DNA of 64,000 nucleotides from JACCTU01 sp963737405 (GCA_963737405.1 CAVTSL010000006.1:124001-188000), one strand, 5' to 3'; shown: positions 1 through 9,184, counted from the first letter of the stretch. A program made the numbers and translations. Notes: generated from the sequence alone by a model not told the origin.

Positions 1-1
1 C

Positions 2-292
2 GCGCGGTACACGGCGCTGCTCGCGAACCGCGCGGAGGAGGCGCCCGCGCGCACGTACCGCGTCGCCGGCAAGCACTGCGAGTCGGGTGACGTGCTGATC
101 GACGCGGTCGACCTCCCGGACCCGCGCCGCGGCGACCTGCTCGCCGTGCCCGCGACGGGCGCGTACACGCTCGCGATGGCGTCGAACTACAACGGCGTGC
201 CGCGGCCGGCCGCGGTGCTCGTGGCGGACGGCACGGCCCGGCTCGTCCGCCGCCGCGAGACGATCGACGACCTGCTCGGGCTCGAAGCCTGA
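2..292 (+). CDS. lysA: Diaminopimelate decarboxylase, C-terminal part
   Basis: This is the 3' end of a gene that begins before the window; about 96 codons are visible in frame 2. The visible part contains the GKHCESGD-like segment with the family cysteine and glutamate, then ATGAYTLAMASNYN and a closing RRRETIDDLL stretch. These are the C-terminal signatures of the PLP-dependent decarboxylase that converts meso-diaminopimelate to lysine. The lysine-releasing active site of this dimeric fold-III enzyme is completed by the cysteine and tyrosine-containing segments seen here. The N-terminal TIM barrel with the PLP lysine lies outside the window. The gene converges on the carH-like gene, with only ten bases between their stops. 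Confidence 0.85.
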   Translation, partial: ARYTALLANRAEEAPARTYRVAGKHCESGDVLIDAVDLPDPRRGDLLAVPATGAYTLAMASNYNGVPRPAAVLVADGTARLVRRRETIDDLLGLEA

Positions 293-302
293 TCGTCTTG
301 CG

Positions 303-1135
303 CTAGAGCGACGCGGCGGCGTCGACCGGATGGTCGAGCAGGAGCTCGGCGTGCACCGTCGCGGCGAGCTCCTCCGTCGCGCCCGGACCGCCGAGAGCCA
401 ACCGGTGCGCGGACGCGAGCTTCGCGAGCTCCGCAGGATCGAGCCGTTCCGGGAGCGAGGCGCTCACGACGACGAGATCGGGCTCGGTCTGCGCTGCGGC
501 CCGAGCGAGCGTGCCGACCGGCGTGTCGGCGCCGAGGAACGTGATTCGCCAACCACGGGCGCGCAACGCGAGTCCGAACGCGATCAGCCCCATGTCGTGC
601 CGCTCGTCCGGCGCGCATGCGAGCAGCGCGCGGCGACCGCCGCCGAGGTCCCAGCCACGCGCGAGCGAGAGCAGCCGACCGCGCACGAGGTTCGTGGCGA
701 AGTGCTCTCGGGCGATCACGGACTCGTCGTTCTCCCAGCCCGGCCGACCTCGCTCATCACCGGCAGGAGCACCTCGCGGAGCGCGGCCTCGACGCTGAGC
801 GTCGCGAGCGTCCGATCGAGCGCGGCCTGCGAGGCGACGTCGTCGAGTGCCTCCAGCGCCGCTCCGAGCTCGTCCGCGAGCGCCTCGACCGGAGCGACGT
901 CCGGCCGCGGCGGCTCGGCGAGCGCGAGCTGCGCGGCCTGCGACGCCGCGACTCCTCGGTCGAGGTGATCGCGCATCGCACGAACGCGCGCAGCGTCCTC
1001 GTCGGTGTAGAGGCGAAACCCGCCCGCGGACCGTTCGGGGCGAAGCAGGTCGTACCGCCGCTCCCACGCTCGAAGCGTGGGCTCGGTCACCCCGGTCCGC
1101 CGGGACAGCTCTCCGATCCGCAGGTAACCGCTCAC
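303..1135 (-). CDS. carH: CarH/LitR-type MerR regulator with B12-binding photosensor domain (frameshifted as read)
   Basis: The N-terminus is a MerR winged helix (residues about 3-70: LRIGELSRRTGVTEPTLRAW). A helical linker domain and a cobalamin-binding Rossmann domain follow. The hallmark W-x9-EH motif of adenosyl-B12 photoreceptors is present (W, then nine residues, then EH), as is ExHxxG (ERHDMG), whose histidine is the lower cobalt ligand. Known CarH proteins are dark tetramers that repress promoters and fall apart in light. One base is missing near 733-742, just before the W codon, so the HTH half and the sensor half are read in different frames; restoring it gives about 277 residues. 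Start is GTG at 1135, probably leaderless, because a TACACT -10 lies at 1148-1143. The residue after W is Glu, where the Thermus protein has His132, if the numbering holds. Confidence 0.85.
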
Positions 1136-1144
1136 GAGCCACAG

Positions 1145-1221
1145 TGTACAGACTTTGGACAAAGACTTGACAAGACCTGTCATCCGCCTGTACGGTGCCT
1201 GGACAGAACCTGGACAAAGGA
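1145..1221. promoter_or_regulatory. Seven tandem 11-bp repeats, candidate CarH operator
   Basis: Units begin at 1145, 1156, 1167, 1178, 1189, 1200 and 1211, exactly 11 bp apart, with consensus TGKACA followed by a weaker RNNCC-like tail. Units 1, 2, 3, 6 and 7 keep at least five of the six core bases. Unit 5 is TGTACG and unit 4 (TGTCAT) is degenerate. The array fills the 94-bp gap between carH and the DUF378 gene and covers the -10 of carH, the -35 and -10 of the other gene, and its ribosome binding site. The Thermus CarH operator is known to be a set of three 11-bp direct repeats, each bound by one DNA-binding domain in the same orientation, so this looks like an enlarged version. Confidence 0.8.
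1167..1196 (+). promoter_or_regulatory. Sigma70-type promoter of the DUF378 gene
   Basis: A perfect TTGACA (1167-1172) is followed, after 18 bp, by TACGGT (1191-1196). Both hexamers are embedded in the 11-bp repeat array, so a repressor bound there would exclude RNA polymerase. A start near 1203 would leave a short leader with AAAGGAGG at 1216-1223. Confidence 0.6.
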
Positions 1222-1229
1222 GGTAGATC

Positions 1230-1466
1230 GTGCGTCCCTTCGATGCACTCGCAGCAGTTCTCGTGATCGTCGGAGCCCTGAACTGGGGCCTCGTCGCGCT
1301 CGCCGAATTCGATCTCGTCGCCGCACTCACCGGCAACGAGTTCGGGGAGACGAGCTCGCTCAGCCGGATCGTCTACGGCGCCGTGGGCATCGCCGGCGTC
1401 TACGCGGCCGTCCGCCTGATCGGCGCCGTCCGCACCCGTCCCGCAATCGCCAGCGCCGGTTCCTGA
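1230..1466 (+). CDS. DUF378 family small membrane protein
   Basis: The protein has 78 residues and two predicted membrane helices (about 5-30 and 45-65). The N-terminus ALNWGLVAL is the signature of DUF378 (YuzA-like) proteins, whose function is unknown. The GTG start is fixed by AAAGGAGG seven bases upstream. The gene is divergent from carH across the 11-bp repeat array and is followed 26 bp later by the fasciclin gene, so the two are probably one light- or B12-controlled transcript. That control is inferred from the operator; no experiment is known to me. Confidence 0.75.
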   Translation: MRPFDALAAVLVIVGALNWGLVALAEFDLVAALTGNEFGETSSLSRIVYGAVGIAGVYAAVRLIGAVRTRPAIASAGS

Positions 1467-1492
1467 CCGGCCGCCTTCAGGAGGAGAGAACC

Positions 1493-1984
1493 GTGAAGAA
1501 GCTCACCGCACTCATCGCACTCGCCGTGACCGTCGCCGTGACCGCCGTGGCCGCCGCGCCGGCGCGCACGAACGAGACCCAGCTGAACATCGTCCAGACC
1601 GCGCAGAAGGCGGGGACGTTCAAGACCCTGCTCGCGCTCGCGACGAAGGCCGGGCTCGCGGACGACCTCGCGACCGGCGAGCTGACCGTCCTCGCCCCGA
1701 CGGACGCGGCGTTCAAGCGCGTCCCGAAGGCGACGCTCCGCGCCGTGCAGAAGAACCCGAAACTGCTGAAGCGCGTGCTGCTCTACCACGTGATCAGCGG
1801 GAAGGCGCCGTCGTCGACGGTCGTCACGCTCAAGTCGGCGAAGACGCTCGCCGGCCCGTCCGTGCGAATTCGCGTCACGGGCAGTCGGGTCTTCGTGAAC
1901 AACGCGCGCGTCACGAAGGTCGACATCGCGGCCTCGAACGGGATCATCCACGTGATCGACCGCGTGCTGATTCCGCCGAAGTAA
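1493..1984 (+). CDS. Secreted fasciclin (FAS1) domain protein
   Basis: The protein has 163 residues. A signal peptide (KK then a hydrophobic run ending AAAPA) precedes one FAS1 domain. The domain shows the family hallmarks: TVLAPTDAAF near the middle, LLYHVISG, and a closing NGIIHVIDRVLIP. FAS1 domains act as extracellular adhesion modules, and the single-domain bacterial form is usually secreted or surface-bound. The GTG start follows CAGGAGGAG with good spacing. It lies 26 bp behind the DUF378 gene and probably shares its promoter. No sortase or lipobox motif is visible, so attachment to the cell, if any, is unexplained. Confidence 0.85.
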   Translation: MKKLTALIALAVTVAVTAVAAAPARTNETQLNIVQTAQKAGTFKTLLALATKAGLADDLATGELTVLAPTDAAFKRVPKATLRAVQKNPKLLKRVLLYHVISGKAPSSTVVTLKSAKTLAGPSVRIRVTGSRVFVNNARVTKVDIAASNGIIHVIDRVLIPPK

Positions 1985-2049
1985 CGCTGACGAAAAGTGG
2001 CAGGGGGAGTCGGCGGCACGGCTCCCCCTCCCACGCTAGGCTCGCGCCC

Positions 2050-2976
2050 ATGAAGGGACCGCTCGTGGCCGTGCCCGGCGCGTTCCTGATCGCCATCGCC
2101 GCCGCGCTCTGGGGGATGGACGCGCTGCTGCGGCGACCGCTCGCCCAGGGCACGGAGGCCGCAACCATCGTCTTCGGCGAGCACCTCGTCCTCGTCCTCC
2201 TGACGCTGCCGGTGATCCCCGCCGCCTTCGTCGCCGTGACGCGCGCAGGGCCGCGCTACGTCGCCGCCGCCGCTGCGATCGGGATCGGCGCGTCCGCGAT
2301 CGCGACGATCCTCTTCACGCAGGCGTTCGTGCACGGCGATCCGGTGACGCCGGTCGTGCTCCAGAAGATCCAGCCCCTGTTCGCGGTCGTGGGCGCGTGG
2401 TTCATCCTCGGCGAGCGCCCACGCCGGCAGTACGGCTGGTTCCTGCTCGCGGGCCTGGTCGGGACCTGGCTGATCGCCTTCCCGTCTCCGTTCGGCATCC
2501 ACGTGGACGAGGCGCTCCCCGCGCTGATGGCGATCGCGGCCGCCGCACTCTGGGCGATGGGGACGGTGCTCGGGCGGCTGCTCGCGACGAGGCTCCGCTT
2601 CCAGCACATCACCGCGCTCCGGTTCGCGTTCGGGCTCCCAGCGAGCGCCGTCGCCGTGCTTCTCGTCGGCGCGCCGTTCACGACCTCGGGTGCCGACTTC
2701 GGATGGATCGCGGCGCTCGCGATCGTCACGGGCCTCGTCGCGCTGTCGCTCTACTACATCGGGCTCCGCCGGACACCTGCGGTGATCGCCGCGCTGGCCG
2801 AGCTCACGTTCCCGGTGACCGCAGCCGCCGTCGGCTACTTCGCGTTCGGCGCAACGCTGGACGGCTCGCAGTGGCTCGGCGTCGCCGTGACGACGACGGT
2901 CGTGCTGCTCCTTCCGGTGAGCGGGCCGCGCATCGTCACCGTGCGCCGCGAAGAGCTCGCCCCCGCGACGAGCTGA
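2050..2976 (+). CDS. EamA/DMT family permease
   Basis: The protein has 308 residues arranged as two EamA repeats of about five helices each (roughly residues 8-145 and 155-295), giving about ten membrane segments. An IQPLFAVVGAWFILGER-type segment closes the first repeat, as in drug/metabolite transporter superfamily members that export amino acids or other small metabolites. No substrate can be read from the sequence. The ATG start lies about 65 bp after the fasciclin gene. The gene converges on the livK gene, with stops one base apart. Confidence 0.8.
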   Translation: MKGPLVAVPGAFLIAIAAALWGMDALLRRPLAQGTEAATIVFGEHLVLVLLTLPVIPAAFVAVTRAGPRYVAAAAAIGIGASAIATILFTQAFVHGDPVTPVVLQKIQPLFAVVGAWFILGERPRRQYGWFLLAGLVGTWLIAFPSPFGIHVDEALPALMAIAAAALWAMGTVLGRLLATRLRFQHITALRFAFGLPASAVAVLLVGAPFTTSGADFGWIAALAIVTGLVALSLYYIGLRRTPAVIAALAELTFPVTAAAVGYFAFGATLDGSQWLGVAVTTTVVLLLPVSGPRIVTVRREELAPATS

Positions 2977-2977
2977 G

Positions 2978-4189
2978 CTACGGCTTCGCGGAGACGACCG
3001 GGCCGAGCGGGTTCCACTGGTTGTTCGACCAGCGCTGCAGCTGCCCCTGGTCGAGCGGGAAGTGGTCCGTGGCGCTCGTCTTGACCCGCACGCCCGGCAG
3101 GAGGAACGGGTTGCTCTTGATGTCGAGGTTCGCGACCGCCCGCAGCAGCGACGCGCGCGTCGGGTTCCTGCCCGCCTTCCGCAGCGCCTGCTCGAACGTG
3201 TACGCGACCGCCATCGAGTACGTGTGGAATCCGTCGTTCACGTCACCGCGCGGCAGGTACCGCTTCATGATCGTCCGGTAGAGCGCCATGCCCTTGTCCT
3301 TGCGGAAGCGGGGCGAGGTCGGGTCCTTGACCGAGATGAGCGTGACCGCGTTCTGGATGATCCGCGAGCCGGTGGTCGCCGCGACGATCCGCATGATGTT
3401 CGTCGCGCCGCCGACCTGGTTGATGTAGACCTGCGGCCGCCAGCCGAGCCGGTTCGCGGCGACGAGGCCGCGAATCACGAACGGCGGCGTGGCGATCACC
3501 ATCAGCACCTTCGCGCCCGACGCCTTCAGCCGCGCGACCTGGGACGCGACGTCGGTCGAGAGCGGGTCGTAGCTCTGCTCCGACACGATGTTCCGCCGCT
3601 TCGCTCCGAGCCCGGCCTTGAAGCCGCTCAGGAGATCCTTCCCGTAGTCGTCGTTCTGGTAGAGCACGGCGATCTTCGCGGTCGGCTTCGTCTTCAGGAT
3701 GTGCCGCGCGTAGACCTTCCCCTCGCCGACGTAGCTCGGGAGGAAGCCGATCGTGTTCGGGTAGCGCCGGTAGTCGCGTCCGAACGTCGTCGCGCCGGAG
3801 CCGACGAAGAGCTGCGGCACCTTCGACGCGTTCAGGAACGAGCGCACCGCGAGGTTGTGCTCGGTGCCCAGCGAGTTGAAGACGGCGAAGACGCGCTCCT
3901 GCTGCACGAGCTCGCGCGTCGCCTGCACGGTCTGCGACGGGTTGTACTGGTCGTCGACGTACTTGTAGGTGATCTTCCGCCCGTTCACGCCGCCGCGTCC
4001 GTTGACGTACTTGAAGTACGCCTCCGCCCCGCGGCCGACCGACGCGTACGACGCGGCGATGCCCGAGAGCGGCACCGTGCCGCCGATCACGATCTCGTTC
4101 GAGCTGATCCCGGGATCCGCCGAAGGGCGCGCCGAGGCCGTGCCGACGGCGACAGCGAGCGAAAGAAAGACGACCCCGAGAACGCGCAC
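2978..4189 (-). CDS. livK: Branched-chain-amino-acid-type ABC importer, substrate-binding protein
   Basis: The protein has 403 residues with a signal peptide cleaved near SARPSA. The mature protein begins with the family motif EIVIGGTVPLSG and has the two-lobed periplasmic-binding fold of the Leu/Ile/Val family (Peripla_BP_6). RYPNTIGFLPSY and a GFKAGL-type segment mark the lobes. It lacks an obvious lipobox, so it is presumably secreted or held by another means. It is the last gene of a livGFHMK run on this strand, six bases behind livM. Such proteins also carry amides, aromatic acids and urea, so the substrate is open. Confidence 0.85.
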   Translation of the reverse strand: MRVLGVVFLSLAVAVGTASARPSADPGISSNEIVIGGTVPLSGIAASYASVGRGAEAYFKYVNGRGGVNGRKITYKYVDDQYNPSQTVQATRELVQQERVFAVFNSLGTEHNLAVRSFLNASKVPQLFVGSGATTFGRDYRRYPNTIGFLPSYVGEGKVYARHILKTKPTAKIAVLYQNDDYGKDLLSGFKAGLGAKRRNIVSEQSYDPLSTDVASQVARLKASGAKVLMVIATPPFVIRGLVAANRLGWRPQVYINQVGGATNIMRIVAATTGSRIIQNAVTLISVKDPTSPRFRKDKGMALYRTIMKRYLPRGDVNDGFHTYSMAVAYTFEQALRKAGRNPTRASLLRAVANLDIKSNPFLLPGVRVKTSATDHFPLDQGQLQRWSNNQWNPLGPVVSAKP

Positions 4190-4195
4190 GAATCT

Positions 4196-5204
4196 CTAAG
4201 ACCGACGATACAGGCGAGAAGTTAGGGGACTTCCGATCCGCCTGAGCAGCCCGCCGACGCCCATCGGGAGCACGATCATCAGCAGGATCAGCACGACGCC
4301 GTAGATCACGCTCGGCACGCCGGGCGCCTTCGAGATGTCCTGCGCCCACTGCGGCAGGAAGACGAGGAACGCCGCCCCGGCCACGAGCGGCGCGAGCGAG
4401 CCGAGCCCCCCGACGGCGAGACCGACGACGCAGCGCGATCGACCGTTCGACGGGAAACGCGCCCGGCTGCACCGAGAACGCCGAGATCGCGAGGAGCGCG
4501 CCGGCGACGCCCGCGTAGAACGCCGAGAGCGTGAACGCGAGCGTCTTGTGCGAGGCCAGCCAGACGCCCGATGCCGCCGCCGCGAGCTCGTTGTCGCGAA
4601 TGGCGCGGAGCGAGCGGCCGAGCCGGCTGTGGTGGATCCCCCACGCGACGACGAACAGCACGAGCGCGATCGTCCAGGTGAGGTAGTAGAGCCAGTCGTT
4701 GAACGAGAGCTGATGGCCGCCCGGCAGCGTGACGACGAACTCCGGCAGCCCGGTGATCCCCTCCGCCTCGAAGAGGTTGATCCCGCCGCTGCCGCCGGTG
4801 AAGCCGTCGAACTTCTTGATCACGATCGGCGTCGCAACCGCGATCCCGAAGGTCGCGAGCGCGAGGTACGGCCCGGAGAGCCTGAGCGCCGGAAGTCCGA
4901 ACGCCGTGCCCGCCGCCGCGGCGACGAGGCCTGCGATCCCGATCGTCCAGAGGTCCCTCATCCCGTGGTCGGCGACGAGGATCGCCGTCGTGTACGCGCC
5001 GATCGCCATGAACGCGCCGTGCCCGAGCGAGATCGCGCCCGTGTAGCCGGTCAGGATGTTCAGGCCGAGGATCGCGATGAAGTAGATCCCGATCAGCGCG
5101 AACTCGGACGAGCGGAAGTCGGAGATCCGGAACGGGACGTAGACGACGACCGCCACGAAGAGCGCGAGACCTGCCGCGCGCAGCGCGTAGCGGAGCGCGG
5201 TCAC
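4196..5204 (-). CDS. livM: Branched-chain-type ABC permease LivM (frameshifted as read)
   Basis: This membrane permease of about 335 residues forms the translocation pore with LivH. It has about nine helices and the family motif GYTGAISLGHGAFMAIGAY. The frame changes near 4425-4432, within codons following VERSIAL. Upstream the reading is normal LivM, and downstream (from GLAVGGLGS to the C-terminus at 4196) it continues in another frame. The span is one base longer than a multiple of three, so one extra base is the simplest explanation. The GTG start overlaps the livH stop (GTGA). Confidence 0.8.
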
Positions 5205-6082
5205 ACGCGCCTCGCGATCTGCCGGCCGAAGAGCCCGTTCGGCCGGAGCAGCAGGATCAGGAGGATCAGGAGCAGCGCCGCGGGCAGGCGAAGGTCGGAG
5301 AAGAAGTCGATGTACGTCCCGATCAGGTTCAGCGCGATCCCGACCGCGACGCCGCCGACCACCGCGCCGATCGGGCTGTCGAGCCCGCCGAGCACCGCCG
5401 CGGCGAACGCGAAGATGAGGATCGGGAGCATGAAGTTCTGGTCGAAGCTCCCCTGCGTCGGCGCGACGAGGATCCCCGCGACCGCACCGAGCACGGCCGC
5501 GAGCCCCCAGCCGAGCGCGAGCATCCAGGAGACGCGGATGCCGTGGAGGCGGCTCGACTCCGGGTTCACCGCGGCTGCCCTCGCCGCCAGCCCGACGCGC
5601 GTCTTCTGGAAGAAGACCCAGAGCACGGCGACGACCGCGAGCGAGACCGCGATGATCCCGATGTCCTGCGCGGCGATCACGACGCCGCCGACGTCGAACG
5701 TCCGGCTCGGGAACGGGTTCTCGAGCGTGCGCTGCTCGCCCTTCCAGATCCACGCAGCCGCGCCGTTCAGCAGGATCAACAGGCCGATCGTGACCGTCAC
5801 GACCGTCAGCGCCTGCGCGCGCGAGACGACGTGGATCACGAGCCGCTCGATCAGCACGCCGCCGACGAACGAGATCGCGAGCGTGAGGAAGAACGCGACC
5901 CAGTACGGCACGCCGCGGTCGAGCAGCTCCCAGCAGATGAAGGTCGAGAACATCGCCATCTCGCCCTGCGCGAAGTTGACGACGCCCGTCGAGCGGTAGA
6001 TGAGGACGAGCGCGAGCGCGAGGAGCGCGTAGACGCCGCCGGAGGCGATGCCGCTGACCACTTGCTGAAGGAAGTCGGCCAT
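5201..6082 (-). CDS. livH: Branched-chain-type ABC permease LivH
   Basis: The permease has 293 residues and about eight helices. It begins with the typical FLQQVVSGIASGGVYALLAL and contains GVVNFAQGEMAMF and GGLDSPIGAVVGG, conserved in LivH proteins. It pairs with LivM to form the membrane channel of the importer. The start ATG shares one base with the stop of livF, and the stop overlaps the livM start, so translation of the run is coupled. Confidence 0.87.
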   Translation of the reverse strand: MADFLQQVVSGIASGGVYALLALALVLIYRSTGVVNFAQGEMAMFSTFICWELLDRGVPYWVAFFLTLAISFVGGVLIERLVIHVVSRAQALTVVTVTIGLLILLNGAAAWIWKGEQRTLENPFPSRTFDVGGVVIAAQDIGIIAVSLAVVAVLWVFFQKTRVGLAARAAAVNPESSRLHGIRVSWMLALGWGLAAVLGAVAGILVAPTQGSFDQNFMLPILIFAFAAAVLGGLDSPIGAVVGGVAVGIALNLIGTYIDFFSDLRLPAALLLILLILLLRPNGLFGRQIARRV

Positions 6083-6795
6083 CAGTAGCCCAGGTAGCTC
6101 TTCCGCACCGTCTCGTTGCCGCGGAGCTCGTCGGCGCTCCCCTCGAGCGCGACCCGCCCCACCTCGAGCACGTACGCGCGCTCCGAGTGCTCGAGCGCGA
6201 CGTTCGCGTTCTGCTCGACGACGAGCGCCGACATGCCGTGCTCGTCGATCCACGAGCGCAGCACGTCGAACAGCTGCTGGACGATGCGCGGCGCGAGGCC
6301 GAGCGACGGCTCGTCGACGAGGATGAGCCGCGGCCGCCCGATGAACGCGCGCGCGAGCGCGAGCATCTGTTGCTCGCCGCCCGACAGCGTCCCCGCCTGC
6401 TGGTGCCGCCGCTCGCCGATCCACGGGAACTGCGCGAGCACCTCCTCGTAGTCGCGCTCGTAGCCGGTGCGGTCGCGCCTGATGAAGGCCCCGAGCTGGA
6501 GGTTCTCGTCGACGGTCAGCTCGGCGAACGTCCCGCGGCCCTCCGGCACGTGGGCGATGCCGAGCCGGGCGACCGCCTCCGGCGCGCGCGGGAGCGGCTT
6601 CCCGTCGAAGCGGAGAGCGCCGCTCCGCCGGACCGTCCCGGAGATCGCGCGCAGCGTCGTCGTCTTGCCCGCGCCGTTCGCGCCGAGCACCGAGACGACC
6701 TCGCGCTCGCCGACCTGGATCGTGATCCCGTGGAGCGCCCGGATCGCGCCGTAGCGCGCCTCGACGCCCTCGAGCTCAAGCAGCGGCACCCGCAT
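6082..6795 (-). CDS. livF: Branched-chain-type ABC importer ATPase LivF
   Basis: This cytoplasmic ATPase subunit has 237 residues. Walker A is GANGAGKTT, the signature is LSGGEQQML, and Walker B is RLILVDEPSLGLAP followed by the switch region. The C-terminus SYLGY is typical of LivF. It overlaps the end of livG by 20 bases and livH by one base. With LivG it forms the ATP-hydrolysing heterodimer. Confidence 0.88.
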   Translation of the reverse strand: MRVPLLELEGVEARYGAIRALHGITIQVGEREVVSVLGANGAGKTTTLRAISGTVRRSGALRFDGKPLPRAPEAVARLGIAHVPEGRGTFAELTVDENLQLGAFIRRDRTGYERDYEEVLAQFPWIGERRHQQAGTLSGGEQQMLALARAFIGRPRLILVDEPSLGLAPRIVQQLFDVLRSWIDEHGMSALVVEQNANVALEHSERAYVLEVGRVALEGSADELRGNETVRKSYLGY

Positions 6796-7492
6796 CCCCC
6801 AGGTACGCCTCGATCACGGCGGGGTCGCGCTGGACCTCCTGCGGCGTGCCGCCCGCGATCACGCGCCCGAAGTTCATGACGTAGACGCGGTCGGAGATCC
6901 CCATCACGAGGTTCATGTGGTGCTCGACGAGGAGCACCGTCAGGTCGAACTCGGCGCGCATGCTCCGGATGAAGCGCCCGAGCTCCTCGACCTCCTCGTG
7001 GTTGAGCCCGCCGGCGGGCTCGTCGAGCAGCAGGAGCTTTGGCGCCGACGCGAGCGCGCGCGCGAGCTCGATCCGCTTCAGCGTCCCGAACGGCAGTCCG
7101 GCGGCGGGCCGGTAGGCGATGCCGCGAAGGCCGACGTACTCGAGGAGCTCCTCGGCGCTCCGCTCGCCGTGCCTCGACTGCCCGCCGAGCTTCACGTTGT
7201 CGAGAACGGTGAGCGACGGCCAGAGCGCGACGTTCTGGAACGTCCGCGCGATCCCGAGCTTCACGATGCGGTGGACGGGCGTCCGCAGCAGGTCCCGCCC
7301 GTCGAAGACGACACGGCCGTCGTCGGGCTTGTAGAGGCGCGTGATCACGTTGAACGCCGTCGTCTTGCCGGCGCCGTTCGGGCCGATCAGGCCGACGATC
7401 TCACCGCCGGGGACGTCGAACGAGACACCGTCGAGCGCGACGACTCCGCCGAAACGTCGCGTGACGTCCTCGACCGAGAGCAGCGCCGCCAC
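6776..7492 (-). CDS. livG: Branched-chain-type ABC importer ATPase LivG
   Basis: The protein has 238 residues. Walker A is GPNGAGKTT, the degenerate signature is PFGTLKRIELARAL, and Walker B is LLLLDEPAGGLNHEE. The LVEHHMNLVM and PAVIEAYLG segments are typical of LivG. The GTG start at 7492 lies 25 bp after the sulfatase stop. Because of the frame change in the sulfatase, the reading frame stays open upstream, which gives an artificial 806-residue fusion. I start the gene at the GTG that places the ABC domain at the N-terminus, as in the family. Confidence 0.87.
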   Translation of the reverse strand: MAALLSVEDVTRRFGGVVALDGVSFDVPGGEIVGLIGPNGAGKTTAFNVITRLYKPDDGRVVFDGRDLLRTPVHRIVKLGIARTFQNVALWPSLTVLDNVKLGGQSRHGERSAEELLEYVGLRGIAYRPAAGLPFGTLKRIELARALASAPKLLLLDEPAGGLNHEEVEELGRFIRSMRAEFDLTVLLVEHHMNLVMGISDRVYVMNFGRVIAGGTPQEVQRDPAVIEAYLGDAGAAA

Positions 7493-7517
7493 GGCGCGGG
7501 ATCTATCCGCTGCCCTG

Positions 7518-9184
7518 CTAGCGGCAGGCCGAGAGGCGACGGTCGATCGAGGCGCGACGGCCGTCGCTGAGCGTGGCGATCGCGCGGACGACTCCGGCTG
7601 TCCCGCGGAGCTTCGCCTGGAACGGGCGCTTGCGGTCGGCGCCTGCTCCCCGTCCGCGGTGGATCCAGTCGACGCGCGACACCAGGCGGCCGTCGCCGCC
7701 GACGAGACCGACGCGGTGCGTCCGGGACGACGCATCTGGCTGGCGAGCCCGAGCGACGGGCCGCGCCTGCACGTCGCGCCCTTGCAGGTCCGCAGCGCGA
7801 GCAGCCGGCGCGCGAGGTCGCTCCGGATCTGCGTGTACCCCGGACTGTCGTGGACGCTGGTGAGCTCGTACGGGTCGTTCGCGAGGTCGTAGAGCTCGCG
7901 CTCGCCCGTGTTGTGCTCGACGTAGACGTAGCGCGGGGTGTGGATCGCGGCGTACGTCCCCGTCTCGAGCAGGACGTCGCGGCCGGAGTAGCGCGTCGGG
8001 TCGCGCGTCCACCCGAGCAGCGAGAGCCCGTCCAGCGTGCGGCCGGCCTTCGCGTTCGCGGCATCGAGGATCGTCGCTGCGAGGTCGACGTTGACCGACG
8101 GCCGCTGCTGCCTCGCCCCGGCGGGCACCCCCGGCCCGCGGATCACGAGCGGAACGCGCGCAGACGGCTCGTAGTGCTGCACCTTCCCGTTCGGGATCCG
8201 GTGCTCGCCGTGGAAGAAGCCGTTGTCGGAGGTGTAGACGAAGAGCGTCCGCTCGAGCTCGCCGCTGTCCTGCAGCGCGCGCACGATCGACGCGACGCCC
8301 TCGTCCACCGCGAGCAGCGACTCGAGCCGCTGGCGGTACATCTCGGTGATCCCGTTGATCCGCTGCGCGCCGAGCAGCGGCCGCCGGCGGATCGCGGCCG
8401 GCTTGTCGGAGACGTCGGCCTCGTTGAACGCGGGCGTGCGCGGCATGGGCTCGCTCGCGAACCGGTTCCGATGCCGCGGCGCCGGAACCGGCGTGCCGAG
8501 GTTCGGCGGGTCGTCCGACTCGCGCGGCGTGCCCGCGTGCGGCGCGAGGTACGCGACCGAGAGGAAGAACGGCTCGGCCCGCGGTGCGAGCCGCTTGACC
8601 GCGTCGACCGCCTTCGCCGTGTAGACGTCGGCCTGGTAGTCGCCCGCCGAGCTCCCGTAGTTCACGAGCTTGCCGTTCTCGTTCAGCGTGTAGCCGTAGA
8701 AGCGGTACGTGCTCGGATCGACGGAGCCGAACCACTCGTCCCACCCCGCCGGCACCTCCGTCGGGCGCAGCCGGCCGTAGCCGTTCAGGTACTTGCCGAT
8801 GTGCACGGTGTGGTACCCGGCGGTTCGCAACCACGCGGGCAGCGTGTTCGCGTGCGTCGGCGCGAGCTTCTCGTAGCCGCCCTGCGGCGCCGCGTTCCCC
8901 ATCACGGTGTGGTTGTGCGCGTACTGGCCCGTGAGGAACGTCGAGCGCGACGGACAGCAGAGCGGGAACGAGACGAAGTTGTTCGCGAACGTCGTCCCTC
9001 GTGCGGCGACGAGCGCGTTCACGTTCGCCATCACGCGCATCGACTCGGCGGTCTGGTCGTCGGACATGACGACGACGATGTTCGGCTTCGTCGACGGCGC
9101 CTCGGCAGCCGTGCCCGCGGGCGGGGAGCCGAGGCCGGCGACGAGCGCCACCGCGACGATGACCCCGATGATCGTCCGACCCAT
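7518..9184 (-). CDS. Secreted sulfatase, formylglycine type (frameshifted as read)
   Basis: After a signal peptide (to about TAAEA) comes the sulfatase fold: NIVVVMSDDQ with the metal-binding aspartates, then CCPSRS, whose first cysteine (about residue 76) is the CxPSR residue converted to formylglycine. VYTSDNGFF and a GELYDL-type segment follow. The frame changes near 7720-7731, about 70 codons before the end; the last part (LSDGRRASIDRR and stop at 7518) lies in the other frame. Restoring one base gives about 555 residues. I prefer the ATG at 9184, with GAGG six bases upstream, over 9196. A formylglycine-generating enzyme is encoded at 49.6-50.5 kb. The substrate (sulfate ester or phosphonate) cannot be told. 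Confidence 0.8.

Noticed and set aside
303..1135. Calling carH and the other broken genes pseudogenes
   Set aside because: All motifs are intact on both sides of single-base breaks, and the breaks are spread evenly over the window, which fits sequencing indels better.
3062..4225. Long open frames opposite livK, and similar long antisense frames throughout
   Set aside because: They are Arg/Pro/Ala-rich shadows produced by high GC content on the strand opposite clear genes.
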